Source: Planctomycetes bacterium syqfu (GTDB lineage Bacteria; Planctomycetota; Phycisphaerae; Phycisphaerales; Phycisphaeraceae). From it: 64,000 nt of DNA. Below are positions 8,849 through 19,044 of this stretch, in pieces; within the stretch, counting starts at the first letter, position 1; the number at the start of each line of letters is the position of its first letter. Below the pieces are notes generated by a model. The model had not been told where the DNA came from, did no database searches, and worked only from the letters and a program-made list of their open reading frames with translations. Both the position numbers and the translations under genes were made by a program. The stretch spans positions 6,510,001 to 6,574,000 of the forward strand of contig CP087563.1 of NCBI GenBank assembly GCA_020974905.1, given 5' to 3'.

Positions 8849-9778
8849 TTACTGCATGTCCAGCAGTTGGCGGATTTGATTGGCAGTGGTTTGCTGTTGG
8901 TTGATGCGATAGTCCTTGGGACTCACGCCGGTGCTTTGCTTGAACCAGTTGGTGAAATGAGCAGGCTGCTTGAATGCCATCGCAAAGGCCAGTTGCTTGA
9001 CAGGCATCTTGGAACTGATGAGCATGGTGCAGGCAAAATTCAATCGCTGCATCTGGGCATACGCTTTGGGCGTCATGCCGACGTGGGAGACAAACAGGCG
9101 ATTGAGTTGGCTGATACTCAACCCCGCATGTTGCTCGATGTCTGCCCGACTGTAAGGGGCGTGACAGGCGGTCTGTTCAATGTAACGCATGGTATCGTTG
9201 ACGCGCTCGTCGGTGACAAATCGCATGTTCAACGGGTAAGCCATCTCGCGCATGCATTGGTGATAAGCCATGACCCACTTGAGCATGGCCTGCTTGAGTT
9301 GAATGTACTGAGGCAGTGAACAATTCTGCTTGAGCATGCCTTCTTCCATGAAGGGCAATGTCGGTGCCAGATGCAACACGCGCTTGCAAATCCGCGTCAA
9401 TGTGTTGGCAGCTTTATTGAGACTGGCAAAGCGCATGTCATCAAACGTGATCCATCGATCGTGTTTGTAGAGCATCTGCTGATTGGGCCAACTGATGATC
9501 GAGCGGATGGAGATGATCCTCGCATCGTCGGAAAAGTCGTGTTCAATCTTGTCCGTCACTGGGAAAAACCACTGTCCCTGCTCAACACGGATCGTCCCTG
9601 CTGTCGGACTGGTGGCCTGAACATGGCCACGCAGAATCCGCCACGCAGCGATGGTCATGAACTCCGGACCGACGTGATGTAACTCCTGGGGTTTGCCTTC
9701 GTAGGCCCAGACAAGTTTGACGCGCATGCGATCCCAGTCCAAGTGACGTAGTTCGACATGTTCAGGAACAGGGCTCAT
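8849..9778 (-). CDS. AraC-family transcriptional regulator
   Basis: A 309-residue regulator. The C-terminal third holds the two helix-turn-helix units of the AraC/XylS family: [21 protein letters not shown] for the first and [22 protein letters not shown], then TGVSPKDYR, for the second. The N-terminal two thirds read like a small cupin-type ligand domain (about residues 10-90) plus a linker, as in sugar-sensing AraC proteins. Its start is 151 bp from that of a divergent prepilin-like gene, an arrangement typical of a regulator controlling its neighbour. It would parallel the LacI/prepilin pairing seen elsewhere in the window. The ATG at 9778 is taken, although no clear ribosome binding site precedes it; a TTG lies two codons upstream. 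Confidence 0.88.
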   Translation of the reverse strand: MSPVPEHVELRHLDWDRMRVKLVWAYEGKPQELHHVGPEFMTIAAWRILRGHVQATSPTAGTIRVEQGQWFFPVTDKIEHDFSDDARIISIRSIISWPNQQMLYKHDRWITFDDMRFASLNKAANTLTRICKRVLHLAPTLPFMEEGMLKQNCSLPQYIQLKQAMLKWVMAYHQCMREMAYPLNMRFVTDERVNDTMRYIEQTACHAPYSRADIEQHAGLSISQLNRLFVSHVGMTPKAYAQMQRLNFACTMLISSKMPVKQLAFAMAFKQPAHFTNWFKQSTGVSPKDYRINQQQTTANQIRQLLDMQ

Positions 9779-9929
9779 GCGCAATTATTGTAATTTTTTA
9801 CGCAATCTCGGCAAGCGGTTTTACGCTTTTGTCTTCACCACGCAACCTACACTTACCCATAGATTCGTTAATGCTCTGCCAGGTTGGACGCTGGTCGCGA
9901 CCTGCGATCGGCTTGTGAAAGGAATCCAC

Positions 9930-10649
9930 ATGACCCGCTTTCGAGAACATGGTTTCACGCTCATCGAGTTACTGGTGGTGATTTCAATCGTGGCATTGCT
10001 CATTGCGATTCTCCTGCCGGCCCTGGCAAAAGCGCGCAAGTCGGCAACACGTGTGCAGTGTCAGACGCGGCAGCATAACTTGATGATCGCAACACTGGCC
10101 TTTGCGACCGACAACAATGATCAACTGCCTAACCGTGGTAAACCGGCTTATCCCCATGCCACCTCCGCCAACACCGGCAGCATTTACTTCGTCGACGCCA
10201 ATCCCTCAGACCCATACCCGCTGAACGTCTGGCATCGCAATTACATGCAGGCTTCGCGTGGCGAGAGTCTCTTTTGCCCCGGTGAATTGACCAATGATGC
10301 AACCCGTCGAGCTAATGCCCCTGGTTACAACAAAGAATGGATGACCTATCAGTACTTCGGTGATGCAGATATTCAAAACCGGTGGGGCTGGGGCCAATGG
10401 CGCAGCAGTCGAACGCTGCTCGATCCCAATGATATACACGCTTCACCCAAGACGCCGATCTGGAGTTGCATTACGGCCAGGTATAAGGCTACGGATTTAT
10501 GGCTTGCCCATGACTCAAACAGCGGCCCGAAGACCGATGGGCAGAACTCCGCCCAATTGGATGGTTCGGTCAAGTGGGTGAATTTTGACAAGCTCGAATG
10601 GGTGGTCTACAGCGGTAGCCTTGAGTTCTACCGTTGGAACATGCAGTGA
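9930..10649 (+). CDS. Prepilin-like secreted protein (type II pseudopilin N-terminus), copy 1
   Basis: A 239-residue protein. A short basic leader (MTRFREHG) is followed by [12 protein letters not shown] and a hydrophobic helix ending [11 protein letters not shown], the class III signal that prepilin peptidase cleaves before Phe. The mature globular part has paired Cys (FCPGEL and others), and near the end [11 protein letters not shown], a form of the DG motif found in H-X9-DG processing-associated proteins. These are abundant in planctomycetes and their function is largely unknown. The ATG at 9930 follows AAGGA at good spacing; a longer frame back to 9777 lacks a site and would put 51 untypical residues before the leader. 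It is divergent from the AraC regulator. Confidence 0.88.
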   Translation: MTRFREHGFTLIELLVVISIVALLIAILLPALAKARKSATRVQCQTRQHNLMIATLAFATDNNDQLPNRGKPAYPHATSANTGSIYFVDANPSDPYPLNVWHRNYMQASRGESLFCPGELTNDATRRANAPGYNKEWMTYQYFGDADIQNRWGWGQWRSSRTLLDPNDIHASPKTPIWSCITARYKATDLWLAHDSNSGPKTDGQNSAQLDGSVKWVNFDKLEWVVYSGSLEFYRWNMQ

Positions 10650-10793
10650 TGCGTGTATCACTGACCACAACCATCAAGCAGGTGTCGGCTGAGCGGTGAT
10701 GCATGTCCTGCAGATGATCAGGGGGATGGCGATGGCCGTTTTGCGTGATGTTCCGTGAAAGCTGCTGATGTGACGGGCTTCAGCACGATCTGA

Positions 10794-11162
10794 TCAATCA
10801 AAACTCTGAGCTGCTTTGTCCAGGTCTGATTGGATATTGAAGGATTGGTGCAGGCGGGTGATGTGGAAGATTTCGTTGACGGACGGTTGAACCGCAGCCA
10901 AACGCAGTTGGCCGTTGGCCGTGTCGAGCTTGCGGTATATGCCGATGAGTTCACCGAGGATGCTTGATGAAAGGTGTTCGACCATACTCATGTCAATGAT
11001 CACGCGCGGGTTGGATCGACGGGCGATGATGTCATCGACAATCCCACGGAGTTTTTCCACCCAGGATTGGCCCGTGAGAAATTGGCCCAACGGCTTGACC
11101 AATACGATCCCATCGTGACTTTTCTTTACCTCAACTGGACATTCGCTGGTGTTTGAATTCAT
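10794..11162 (-). CDS. STAS-domain anti-sigma factor antagonist-like protein
   Basis: A 122-residue single-domain protein that fits the STAS fold: a beta strand (GIVLVKPLG), then RVIIDMSMVEHLSSSILGELIGIYRKL containing the conserved Ser region that an anti-sigma kinase phosphorylates in SpoIIAA-type proteins, then LRLAAVQPSVNEIFHITRLHQSFNI. Such proteins bind a partner kinase and free a sigma factor or feed another partner-switching cascade. The usual Asp before the Ser cluster is replaced (EHLSSS), so phosphorylation remains an inference. No kinase or phosphatase partner is next to it; a sigma-70 gene lies about 1.1 kb upstream but is not of the usual partner-switch type. Confidence 0.82.
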   Translation of the reverse strand: MNSNTSECPVEVKKSHDGIVLVKPLGQFLTGQSWVEKLRGIVDDIIARRSNPRVIIDMSMVEHLSSSILGELIGIYRKLDTANGQLRLAAVQPSVNEIFHITRLHQSFNIQSDLDKAAQSFD

Positions 11163-11265
11163 GGATCAATCTTGTTGTGCGTTTTGGTGTTTTGTAGGCA
11201 GGAAGTGGACGTATTCTAACACAATCCCCATGTGATCACACCCAATAAATGACCTTAATTTTGGT

Positions 11266-11943
11266 TCACCGATCTTTGACGCGTACTGCGGGAACACCCA
11301 TATAGACACCGCGCGGTTGTGTGTCTTTGGTGAGGACAGCATTGGCGCCGATGACGCAGCCGTGTGCGATGCGCGTGTTGGCAAGGACGGTGGCATTGGC
11401 GCCGATCCAGATGTCCTGCTCCAAGGTGATTGGGCCGGTGAGGCCGGGAACTTCTGCCATGCGATGGTCGACAACATGGTGGTCATGACCGACTGTTGCA
11501 AAAACGACATGTGCAGCGATGTTGCAATAAGGCCCAATCTCCAGGCCACCATGACCGTAGAGAATCGCATTGGGCGCAAAGTGCGAGTGATGTCCGATGT
11601 GAATAAAGCTATTCTCACCGCTTCCAATCGAAAGGTAGACACCAGGATAAAACGTCACGTGATCCTCGATGATCAGTTCCCCTTTACCTTGGATAAAGAC
11701 ATTGGGATAGAAGGTCACATGATCACCGATCCTGCCAACACGGAGTTGTTCGTGCAGGTGAAAGCCGTGCATGATGTTGACATGATTACCGACACTTAAG
11801 CAGTGGGGGACATGGATGGTCACGTTGGGATCAATCTGAACGTGATCACCACACGCTTTGAGTTCTTCGCGGATGTCATTCATCGGTTGATAGTTTAAAG
11901 CAAATGATGTTACCCAGAAACCCGGCAAGAGTGACCGGGCCAT
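11266..11943 (-). CDS. Left-handed beta-helix acyltransferase (hexapeptide family)
   Basis: A 225-residue protein made mostly of hexapeptide repeats ([LIV]-G-x-x-x-x): IGDHVTFYPNVFI, IIEDHVTFYPGVYL, IGHHSHFAPNAIL, IGPYCNIAAHVVF. It ends with IWIGANATVLANTRIAHGCVIGANAVL and PRGVYMGVPAVRV, the C-terminal pattern of Maa/WbbJ-type O-acetyltransferases. The His in GHDHHVVDHR corresponds to the catalytic region. The role is probably acetylation of a surface sugar or a small molecule. The start may be ATG 11943 or the in-frame ATG at 11883 (MNDIREELKAC). Neither has a clear ribosome binding site, and a perfect hairpin overlaps the leader of the longer form. Confidence 0.85.
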   Translation of the reverse strand: MARSLLPGFWVTSFALNYQPMNDIREELKACGDHVQIDPNVTIHVPHCLSVGNHVNIMHGFHLHEQLRVGRIGDHVTFYPNVFIQGKGELIIEDHVTFYPGVYLSIGSGENSFIHIGHHSHFAPNAILYGHGGLEIGPYCNIAAHVVFATVGHDHHVVDHRMAEVPGLTGPITLEQDIWIGANATVLANTRIAHGCVIGANAVLTKDTQPRGVYMGVPAVRVKDR

Positions 11944-12272
11944 ATTGCCGAGTCATTTTGACTCGGTTGGCTTTGATTCAGCAGCTATTTGTGGGGTTAT
12001 ACCAATCTCGGAAAAAACGCATGTGTTGTACTAATTTTGAGCACCGGATGTGAATCCGTGCAGGTACCTTGATGCGTCTTCAGACCTGCACCGCATTGAC
12101 ATGCGATACTCATTCATTCATTCATGAGTTCATATTGGGATTGGTATGATGTGGTCTTGCGAAAACGGTTGCCAAAAACAAAACACGGGACACATTCGCA
12201 TGCATCCTGTGTCATCAATTGGCGTTGATCGGCATATAAATTTGTGAATAAATCAAATAAGAACTGGAAAGT
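11944..12272. other. Intergenic, 329 bp, no gene
   Basis: Between the sigma gene's end and the acyltransferase start, both on the minus strand. It contains the 8-bp hairpin at 11948-11966 and an ATTC tetranucleotide run near 12111-12123 facing ATGAGT. No terminator with a clear T tract was found after the sigma gene. Confidence 0.35.
11948..11966 (-). promoter_or_regulatory. Perfect hairpin directly upstream of the acyltransferase start
   Basis: CCGAGTCA and TGACTCGG form an 8-bp perfect stem with a 3-nt loop, ending 4 nt before the ATG at 11943. It has no T tract, so it is not a terminator; in the RNA it would cover the place where a ribosome binding site should be. It could be an operator or a translation-blocking hairpin. 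Confidence 0.4.
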
Positions 12273-13385
12273 TTACCGCAGATAATCGCCTTCCAAAGTC
12301 ACGCGGATTTTCTTCAGAGCCTTGTTCTGGATCTGACGAACGCGTTCCTTGGTGACACCAATTAACCGTCCCACCTCCTCAAGGGTCAACGGTTCAGCAT
12401 TGGGTTCTTTATGCAGCTTCTCACCAATGGCAAAGCGGTGTTCAATCACCTGTTTTTCGACCTTGGTCAGATCCGCTGTGTTTTTATTGAGAATATGCAG
12501 GACTTCGTTGGCACAGTCCTGTTCATGGCCTTCGCGACAACGTTCCATGTAGTCCGAGCGTTCCATCTTCGGATCAAAGTCCGCTGGGAACATCTGGCGG
12601 TAACGTGTGTGCTTCATGCCACTGCGTGAGAATGCTTTGAGAATCGCACGGCAGGCATAGGTCGAAAACTTAAAGCCACGGGAGACGTCGAATTTATCGA
12701 CCGCGCGAAGCAGGGCCATGTTGCCTTCACTGACAAGGTCCGCAAAGTCCATGTCCACACTTCGGGTCCGCTTGGCCATCGCCAGAACCAAAGCCAGATT
12801 CGTCTTGGCGATTTTGTGACGGTAATACTCTGAGCGGTCATACCACTGAAGCATTTCGTCGGATTGGTCGTGGGGGGGATTGTCCAAAGCAGCGATCTCG
12901 GCTTTGATCAGCCAGACGCGATAGCGACAATAATTGAATCGTAAGAACAATGTCTGTTCCTGCTCCGTAGAAAGAAGCAGAGACGATGCCTGACGCAGAC
13001 TCGCTGACGTCGGAATCTCCATCACGGGGCGATACCAACTGGTATCGGGTTCTTCGATCGTCGGCAACTCTTCGAAGAGCTTGGCTTCAAAGGATGATTC
13101 GTGGAAGTCCGAATGATCAATGAAGTCAAACGACTCGGAGAAAATACACCTGAGAAATGGGACTTTGGTCTTAGGAACGCGATTCCACCACTGCGGGTCA
13201 GAATCTTGTAGCCCAAGTGCCTTCCCATCTTCAGGCAACTTTGCCGTACTGAGTGCAGTACTCATGTGGCCAACCTGCCTCTCAAACTGTCGGGATACCC
13301 TATCCCTGTCTCTCTCTATCTCTTCCCGCTGCTTTTGAAGACCCGATAAAAGACTTGGACCGGGTTCATTCGACTCACAGCACAC
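12273..13385 (-). CDS. Sigma-70 family RNA polymerase sigma factor (RpoD-like)
   Basis: A 370-residue sigma factor. Residues about 140-260 hold region 2: EQEQTLFLRFNYCRYRV, then DFADLVSEGNMALLRAVDKFDVSRGFKFSTYACRAI in shorter form, the core-binding and -10 element helix. Residues about 310-365 hold region 4 with PLTLEEVGRLIGVTKERVRQIQNKALKKIR, the -35 helix-turn-helix. Region 3 is short and region 1.1 is absent, so it is smaller than housekeeping SigA/RpoD and may be a group 2 or 3 factor. The N-terminus is a charged coiled coil (QKQREEIERDRDRV). The GTG at 13385 has AAGGG 8 nt upstream and is preferred; ATG 13265 is an alternative. It is divergent from sod. Confidence 0.9.
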   Translation of the reverse strand: MCCESNEPGPSLLSGLQKQREEIERDRDRVSRQFERQVGHMSTALSTAKLPEDGKALGLQDSDPQWWNRVPKTKVPFLRCIFSESFDFIDHSDFHESSFEAKLFEELPTIEEPDTSWYRPVMEIPTSASLRQASSLLLSTEQEQTLFLRFNYCRYRVWLIKAEIAALDNPPHDQSDEMLQWYDRSEYYRHKIAKTNLALVLAMAKRTRSVDMDFADLVSEGNMALLRAVDKFDVSRGFKFSTYACRAILKAFSRSGMKHTRYRQMFPADFDPKMERSDYMERCREGHEQDCANEVLHILNKNTADLTKVEKQVIEHRFAIGEKLHKEPNAEPLTLEEVGRLIGVTKERVRQIQNKALKKIRVTLEGDYLR

Positions 13386-13747
13386 ACTCTCTGCCCTTAA
13401 AGTTACACTGTTTTACGAGAAGATGTTTCGGATTGGTTAGATTTTTTTATTTTTTTTTGAGTTTTTTCGTTCCAAACCTAACATTTCATTGATCGACACA
13501 ATGGGTTATCGGGTGCCACTTTTTCGGTTTATACCCTTTGTTTCAGATTATCAAATGATAGGCGTGTCTTAATTAAATATTTGAAAATAATTGAATTACG
13601 TCAGGAATAATGCCTTTGTTAACTTGATTTGAAACAGTGAAGCCTTTAGGATTTGACCTAGGAAATGGTTGACTATGCCCAATTCGGGATAAGTCAACCA
13701 ATAAGACACCTTAAGACCTTTTTTATGCACGTGAAGGAGCCAATACC
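13386..13747. other. Divergent intergenic region, 362 bp, AT-rich
   Basis: Lies between the sigma gene and sod and should carry both promoters. It includes long T tracts near 13442-13466 (A tracts on the sigma strand, resembling an UP element) and an AT-rich block near 13570-13600 (AATTAAATATTTGAAAATAA). No riboswitch or palindromic operator was recognised. Confidence 0.4.
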
Positions 13748-14374
13748 ATGGCCTACGAAGTCCCCAGTCTGACTTATTCGTTTGATGCACTTGAACCGCA
13801 CATTGATGCCAAGACGATGGAAATTCATCATGACAAGCATCATGCTGCCTACGTTTCCAAGCTTAATGCCGCAGTTGAAGGCCTGGATGTGCCTGACTGC
13901 ATTTGCTCTCTGATCAGTGATCTGAGCAAGCTTCCTGCCGATAAGCAGGGCGCTGTGCGTAACAACGGTGGCGGTCACGCCAACCATACACTGTTCTGGG
14001 AAATCCTTGCTCCAGGCGGCGCTTCGGCACCGACGGGTGATCTGGCCGCTGCCATTGCGTCGGACCTTGGTGGTTTTGATGCCTTTAAGGAAGCTTTTTC
14101 CACCGCTGCTGCAACACGCTTTGGTTCCGGTTGGGCCTGGCTGTGCGTCGGTGAAGATGGCAAGCTCTTTGTCACCTCGACTCCCAACCAGGATAGCCCC
14201 TGCATGGCAGGCGTTGTCGAAAAGGTTGGCAAGCCCATCCTCGGTTTGGACGTCTGGGAGCACGCTTACTATCTGAATTATCAGAACCGTCGCCCCGACT
14301 ACATCAACGCGTTCTTCAACGTGATCAACTGGGACGTGGTGGCTGCCAACTACACCAAGTCCAAGAGCTGCTGA
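13748..14374 (+). CDS. sodA: Superoxide dismutase, probably Mn type
   Basis: This cytoplasmic enzyme converts superoxide to peroxide and oxygen. The 208-residue protein has all four metal ligands: His27 (EIHHDKHH), His80 ([13 protein letters not shown]), and Asp168 and His172 ([13 protein letters not shown]). The active-site Gln lies in TPNQDSP (Gln148) rather than in the N-terminal half, and a Gly precedes the second-ligand helix. Both are marks of Mn-type rather than Fe-type enzymes, though cambialistic use cannot be excluded. GAAGGAG sits at good distance from the ATG. A strong terminator follows, so the gene is probably transcribed alone. The IS110 element begins just beyond it. Confidence 0.95.
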   Translation: MAYEVPSLTYSFDALEPHIDAKTMEIHHDKHHAAYVSKLNAAVEGLDVPDCICSLISDLSKLPADKQGAVRNNGGGHANHTLFWEILAPGGASAPTGDLAAAIASDLGGFDAFKEAFSTAAATRFGSGWAWLCVGEDGKLFVTSTPNQDSPCMAGVVEKVGKPILGLDVWEHAYYLNYQNRRPDYINAFFNVINWDVVAANYTKSKSC

Positions 14375-14403
14375 TTTAACAGCATCTGGCTAAAACAACA
14401 TCA

Positions 14404-14441
14404 CCGCACGGAGCATCCCGCCTTGCTTCGTGCGGTTTTTT
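14404..14441 (+). terminator. Rho-independent terminator after sod
   Basis: CCGCACGGAGCA pairs with TGCTTCGTGCGG (one G-U) around a short loop, then six T residues. Confidence 0.9.
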
Positions 14442-14564
14442 GATGTCCAGATTTTATTGGACCAATGCCTACCTTTTCTTCCGACGCAAACGAACTTGAA
14501 CCAACAAGACATTGTCTCACGCCAAGCCCGCAAAGCGGCTGTGTTGTTTGTCAAGGCTATTGCC

Positions 14565-15689
<1,125 letters not shown>

Positions 15690-15866
15690 TCAACAACCAA
15701 TCGCTGGAAAAACAACTTACAAGACGCGGAGAAAAGAACTGATCAACTTGGCGTCTTTGCGTTTTGAGCGAAGCGAGCGTGAGATGAATTGGCATTCACA
15801 GATTCGTCAAAGCTCAAAGCACGTAATTCCCAAACACCGCAAAATACGCTATCCTTTTGCGTTTCC

Positions 15867-17216
15867 ATGAGCACGAACGACAGCAATACATCTCGACCGG
15901 TCTTTGGACACATCCTAGTTGGCGGCGCCTTAAGTGGTGCACTGATTCGAGACATCCGATTGGCAAACGAATTGGCGCAGCGCGGATTTGAAGTCCATGT
16001 CTGGTGGGTGTTGGATATCCAAAAGGAAGCACCGCTGGATCCGCGGATCAAGCAGCATGTGATCTTTTCAGGTTTGCGATATCTCTATCGCTTTGGTCGA
16101 CCGGTGATGGATGCTCTGGGCAAGCTGTCTCAAAAACTATACACCGATAAAAAACGCAGTCGCTTCATGCAGAAGCGTGAGAAATCAATGTCCGCGATGA
16201 TGGGCAACTTTCTCAAACTCGTTGCAGATGGCGTTGAAACCGACCCCGGCCCGCTTCGACGTTTCATCCGTGAAGTCACCGACGCCAAAGTCACGCACCT
16301 TCTGCCCATGCTTGCAGCGGTGACACCCTATGCTCTCAAAGCACGCGAGAAGTGCCCGCTCAAACCCAAGTGTCAGATGATCTTTCAGGGCTATGAACTC
16401 TATATCAACTATGCCCGGTTAATTGGTATTGAGCAGGATGTCTATGCCCGCATGCGCGAGTGTGCCAACCTTACCGATTGGCAGGCCGTCTGTGTCAGTG
16501 AAGATTACAAGCAGCGCGTGATGGCGGACATCGGTGTTGATGCAGATCGCCTCATTGCCATCCCACCCGGGGTGCCCGATCAACAGACGGTCACACGCGA
16601 GCAAGCCGTTGCCAACATGCGCAAGCATCCCTGGTTTAGTGAAGATGTCCCGGTCATCACCTATCTTGGTCGTCAGGATGTGGAGAAGGGGATTGACCTG
16701 CTACTTTATGCCTGCAAAATTCTTGTTGAGCGTGGCATCAAGTTCAAGCTGTTCATCGCTGGCCCGACGCTCTTTGGTGAATCCAATCAGGGTATGATCG
16801 TTCAGCTCATCGAAAACCTTCGCTTGACGGATTACATCATCCGCACCAAGTTCGTGCCTGATGAATTTCGCACCAATCTCTTTGCAGCGAGTACCTGTGT
16901 GGTCTACCCGTCGATTCACCGTGAACCATTCGGCATGGTGCCTGTCGAAGCCGGGGCGTTCGGGACGCCAGCAGTCGTACCTGCTTACGGCGGCGTGGCC
17001 AAAACCATCGACATCAACGGCTACAAGTCCGGCTTGCATTTTGACGTGTGGGATTCAGGTTCACTGGCGGATCAATTGCAAAAGCTCATCGAAGATAAAC
17101 AGCTTTGGCAACAACTCTCCGAACAGGGACCCAAGGTCGCGGAATATTACTCGGTGCCAAATCTGGCCAACCGCATCCTGGACCTCATGCAGTTGCCTCA
17201 TCAACCCAATGGATAA
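15867..17216 (+). CDS. GT4-family glycosyltransferase
   Basis: A 449-residue retaining glycosyltransferase of the GT-B fold. The N-terminal half begins HILVGGALSGALIRDIRLANELAQRGFEV in shortened form, the glycine loop and helix typical of the acceptor domain. The C-terminal half has VITYLGRQDVEKGIDLLL, FKLFIAGPTLFG, and the donor-site EX7E region YPSIHREPFGMVPVEAGAFGTPAV with both Glu. It probably acts in the cytoplasm on a lipid-linked glycan or exopolysaccharide. ATG 15867 is taken because family similarity begins shortly after it; an upstream ATG at 15789 would add 26 untypical residues. No clear ribosome binding site is seen for either. No other glycan genes adjoin it, since the IS110 lies upstream. 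Confidence 0.88.
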   Translation: MSTNDSNTSRPVFGHILVGGALSGALIRDIRLANELAQRGFEVHVWWVLDIQKEAPLDPRIKQHVIFSGLRYLYRFGRPVMDALGKLSQKLYTDKKRSRFMQKREKSMSAMMGNFLKLVADGVETDPGPLRRFIREVTDAKVTHLLPMLAAVTPYALKAREKCPLKPKCQMIFQGYELYINYARLIGIEQDVYARMRECANLTDWQAVCVSEDYKQRVMADIGVDADRLIAIPPGVPDQQTVTREQAVANMRKHPWFSEDVPVITYLGRQDVEKGIDLLLYACKILVERGIKFKLFIAGPTLFGESNQGMIVQLIENLRLTDYIIRTKFVPDEFRTNLFAASTCVVYPSIHREPFGMVPVEAGAFGTPAVVPAYGGVAKTIDINGYKSGLHFDVWDSGSLADQLQKLIEDKQLWQQLSEQGPKVAEYYSVPNLANRILDLMQLPHQPNG

Positions 17217-17267
17217 CACAGCATGGACCTGCTGTGAAAAATCGCTGAGTTGACGAATCCGGTGCAC

Positions 17268-17423
17268 TTATCTTCTGTAGGGCAGAACGACATCCCAGAA
17301 TGACATAATCATGTCAACGGTCCCTTCGACAGAATATTCCGGTCCCATCAGACAAACGACAACTGTAAGCGCTCCGGCAAATGCCAGAAAGAGTATGAGT
17401 TGATCACCTTGTCGCCGACGCAT
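17268..17423 (-). CDS. Small single-pass membrane protein, 51 residues
   Basis: A short gene with AAGGG 7 nt before ATG 17423. The product starts MRRRQGDQ, has one transmembrane helix (LILFLAFAGALTVVVCLM) and a 25-residue tail ending PYRR. The positive-inside rule puts the N-terminus in the cytoplasm. It resembles nothing I recognise. It converges on the GT4 gene and lies downstream of dapL, separated from it by a terminator, so it should have its own promoter. It could also be a chance frame, but start context and topology argue for a real gene. Confidence 0.5.
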   Translation of the reverse strand: MRRRQGDQLILFLAFAGALTVVVCLMGPEYSVEGTVDMIMSFWDVVLPYRR

Positions 17424-17569
17424 GGCATTACCCTTACTTTGAGTAAACAACCAAAAACCGTAATTGAAACTGCTCGGACCTTTGTCACATTGCGCTGCAT
17501 CGGCGTTACAGGCCACAGACTTGATACAAATAGGCTGGTTTATCCAAATTAATATTCTCTAAATACAAA

Positions 17570-17604
17570 CACCGCAGAGACACATTTGCTGCATCTCTGC
17601 GGTG
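17570..17604 (-). terminator. Rho-independent terminator after dapL
   Basis: CACCGCAGAGA and TCTCTGCGGTG form an 11-bp perfect stem; on the minus strand it is followed by TTTGTATTT. It lies 31 nt after the dapL stop codon. Confidence 0.85.
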
Positions 17605-17634
17605 ATTAACGATTTGTGGAAATTGTGGATCGAC

Positions 17635-18870
17635 TTAAACCGAAAGCTTGGTTTTAAGTCGATTCATCGCTTCGTTGATATTTTCGCGACTGTTGAATGC
17701 ACTGATACGGAAGTAGCCTTCGCCTGATGCACCGAAGCCGCTGCCGGGGGTCCCGACGATGTTGCACTCGTTAAGCAGCTTGTCGAAGAAGTCCCAGCTT
17801 GCCATGCCGCCTGGGGTTTTGACCCACACGTAAGGGGCGTTTTCACCGCCGAAGGTCTCGATGCCCATGCCGGTGAGGGTGTTGCGGACGATCAACGCGT
17901 TTTCCATGTAGAAACCGACGGTTTCCTTGATCTGTTTCTTGCCTTCTTCAGAGTAAGCAGCAGCAGCGCCCTTTTGGATGACATAGGATGCGCCGTTGAA
18001 CTTGGTCCCGTGACGACGGTTCCAGAGTTTATGCAAGCTCACGTCATTGCCTTGGCTGTCCTTGCCCATCAGGGACTTGGGGATGACCAGGAAACCGCAA
18101 CGCATGCCGGTGAAGCCTGCGTTCTTGGAGAAGCTGCGTGATTCGATCGCCACATCACGAGCCCCCGGAATTTCAAAGATGGAATGTGGCACGCTGCTGT
18201 CCTGGATGAACGCTTCATACGCAGCGTCATAGAGAATGATCGAGCCGTTTTCCTTTGCATAGTTCACCCACTGTGTCAACGCTTCCTTGGTCATGACCGC
18301 GCCGGTGGGGTTGTTCGGTGAACACAGGTAAATCACGTCCACCTTCTGCTTGGGCAGTTCAGGGATAAAGTCGTTATCCGCGGTCATCGGCATGTAGACC
18401 AGGCCTTCGTACTCACCCTTGTCATTCGCTTCGCCGGTGTTGCCGATCATCACGTTGGTGTCGACGTACACGGGATAGACCGGGTCGGTCACCGCAATCT
18501 TGTTACCCTTGCCCAGAATGTCGAGGATGTTGCCCGTGTCGCATTTAGCGCCATCGGAGATGAAGATTTCATCAGCAGCGACGTTACAGCCACGCGGGGC
18601 ATAGTCGTTTTCGACGATGGCTTCGCGCAGGAAGGGATAGCCTTGTTCCGGGCCGTAGCCTTTGAAGGTTTCACGGGAAGCCTGTTCGTCGATGGCTTCG
18701 TGCATCGCCTTGATGATCGCATCGGGCAGCGGTTCGGTGACATCACCGATACCGAGCTTGATGATTTTTGCTTCGGGGTTAGCTGCCTGGAATTCGCTCA
18801 CACGACGAGCGATCTCAGGAAACAGGTAGCCTGCCTTGAGCTTGAGGAAATTGTCATTGATTGTTGCCAT
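17635..18870 (-). CDS. dapL: LL-diaminopimelate aminotransferase
   Basis: This enzyme converts tetrahydrodipicolinate plus glutamate directly to LL-diaminopimelate, a one-step route to lysine and peptidoglycan precursors found in plants, chlamydiae, planctomycetes and some other bacteria. The 411-residue protein begins [21 protein letters not shown] as in the family. It has [12 protein letters not shown], the fold-type I PLP pattern with [10 protein letters not shown] and YDAAYEAF, and the PLP lysine near residue 249 in [17 protein letters not shown] (written in full form within 20 residues). The substrate-loop residues in [15 protein letters not shown] also fit. ATG 18870 has AGGA upstream. 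It lies before alaS on the same strand but is separated from it by a palindromic repeat. Confidence 0.95.
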   Translation of the reverse strand: MATINDNFLKLKAGYLFPEIARRVSEFQAANPEAKIIKLGIGDVTEPLPDAIIKAMHEAIDEQASRETFKGYGPEQGYPFLREAIVENDYAPRGCNVAADEIFISDGAKCDTGNILDILGKGNKIAVTDPVYPVYVDTNVMIGNTGEANDKGEYEGLVYMPMTADNDFIPELPKQKVDVIYLCSPNNPTGAVMTKEALTQWVNYAKENGSIILYDAAYEAFIQDSSVPHSIFEIPGARDVAIESRSFSKNAGFTGMRCGFLVIPKSLMGKDSQGNDVSLHKLWNRRHGTKFNGASYVIQKGAAAAYSEEGKKQIKETVGFYMENALIVRNTLTGMGIETFGGENAPYVWVKTPGGMASWDFFDKLLNECNIVGTPGSGFGASGEGYFRISAFNSRENINEAMNRLKTKLSV

Positions 18871-18938
18871 GAGTGTGTGTCCTAACTTTTTTAAACACGT
18901 TGATATCAAATTTTGTGGGTCTATGGTTTGATGATTTT

Positions 18939-19034
18939 AACCACAGATGCACACAGATAAGCACAGATGTTTTTAAACAAGTGAACACAGAATCTTTGTC
19001 TTTTATCTGCGTTCATCTGTGTTTATCTGTGGTT
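18939..19034. repeat. 96-bp palindromic repeat built of CACAGAT units
   Basis: Two 30-bp arms, AACCACAGATGCACACAGAT... and ...ATCTGTGTTTATCTGTGGTT, are near-perfect reverse complements. Each is itself three spaced ACAGAT or ATCTG units, around a 36-nt centre. It lies between alaS and dapL and ends 11 nt before the alaS stop codon. Repeats of this CACAGATAAACACAGAT type occur dispersed in many environmental bacterial genomes. Confidence 0.85.
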
Positions 19035-19044
19035 ATTTGTCTTG

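Noticed and set aside
10644-10663. Perfect 7-bp inverted repeat CAGTGAT/ATCACTG across the prepilin copy 1 stop codon
   Set aside because: No T tract follows and the stem is short, so a terminator cannot be claimed.
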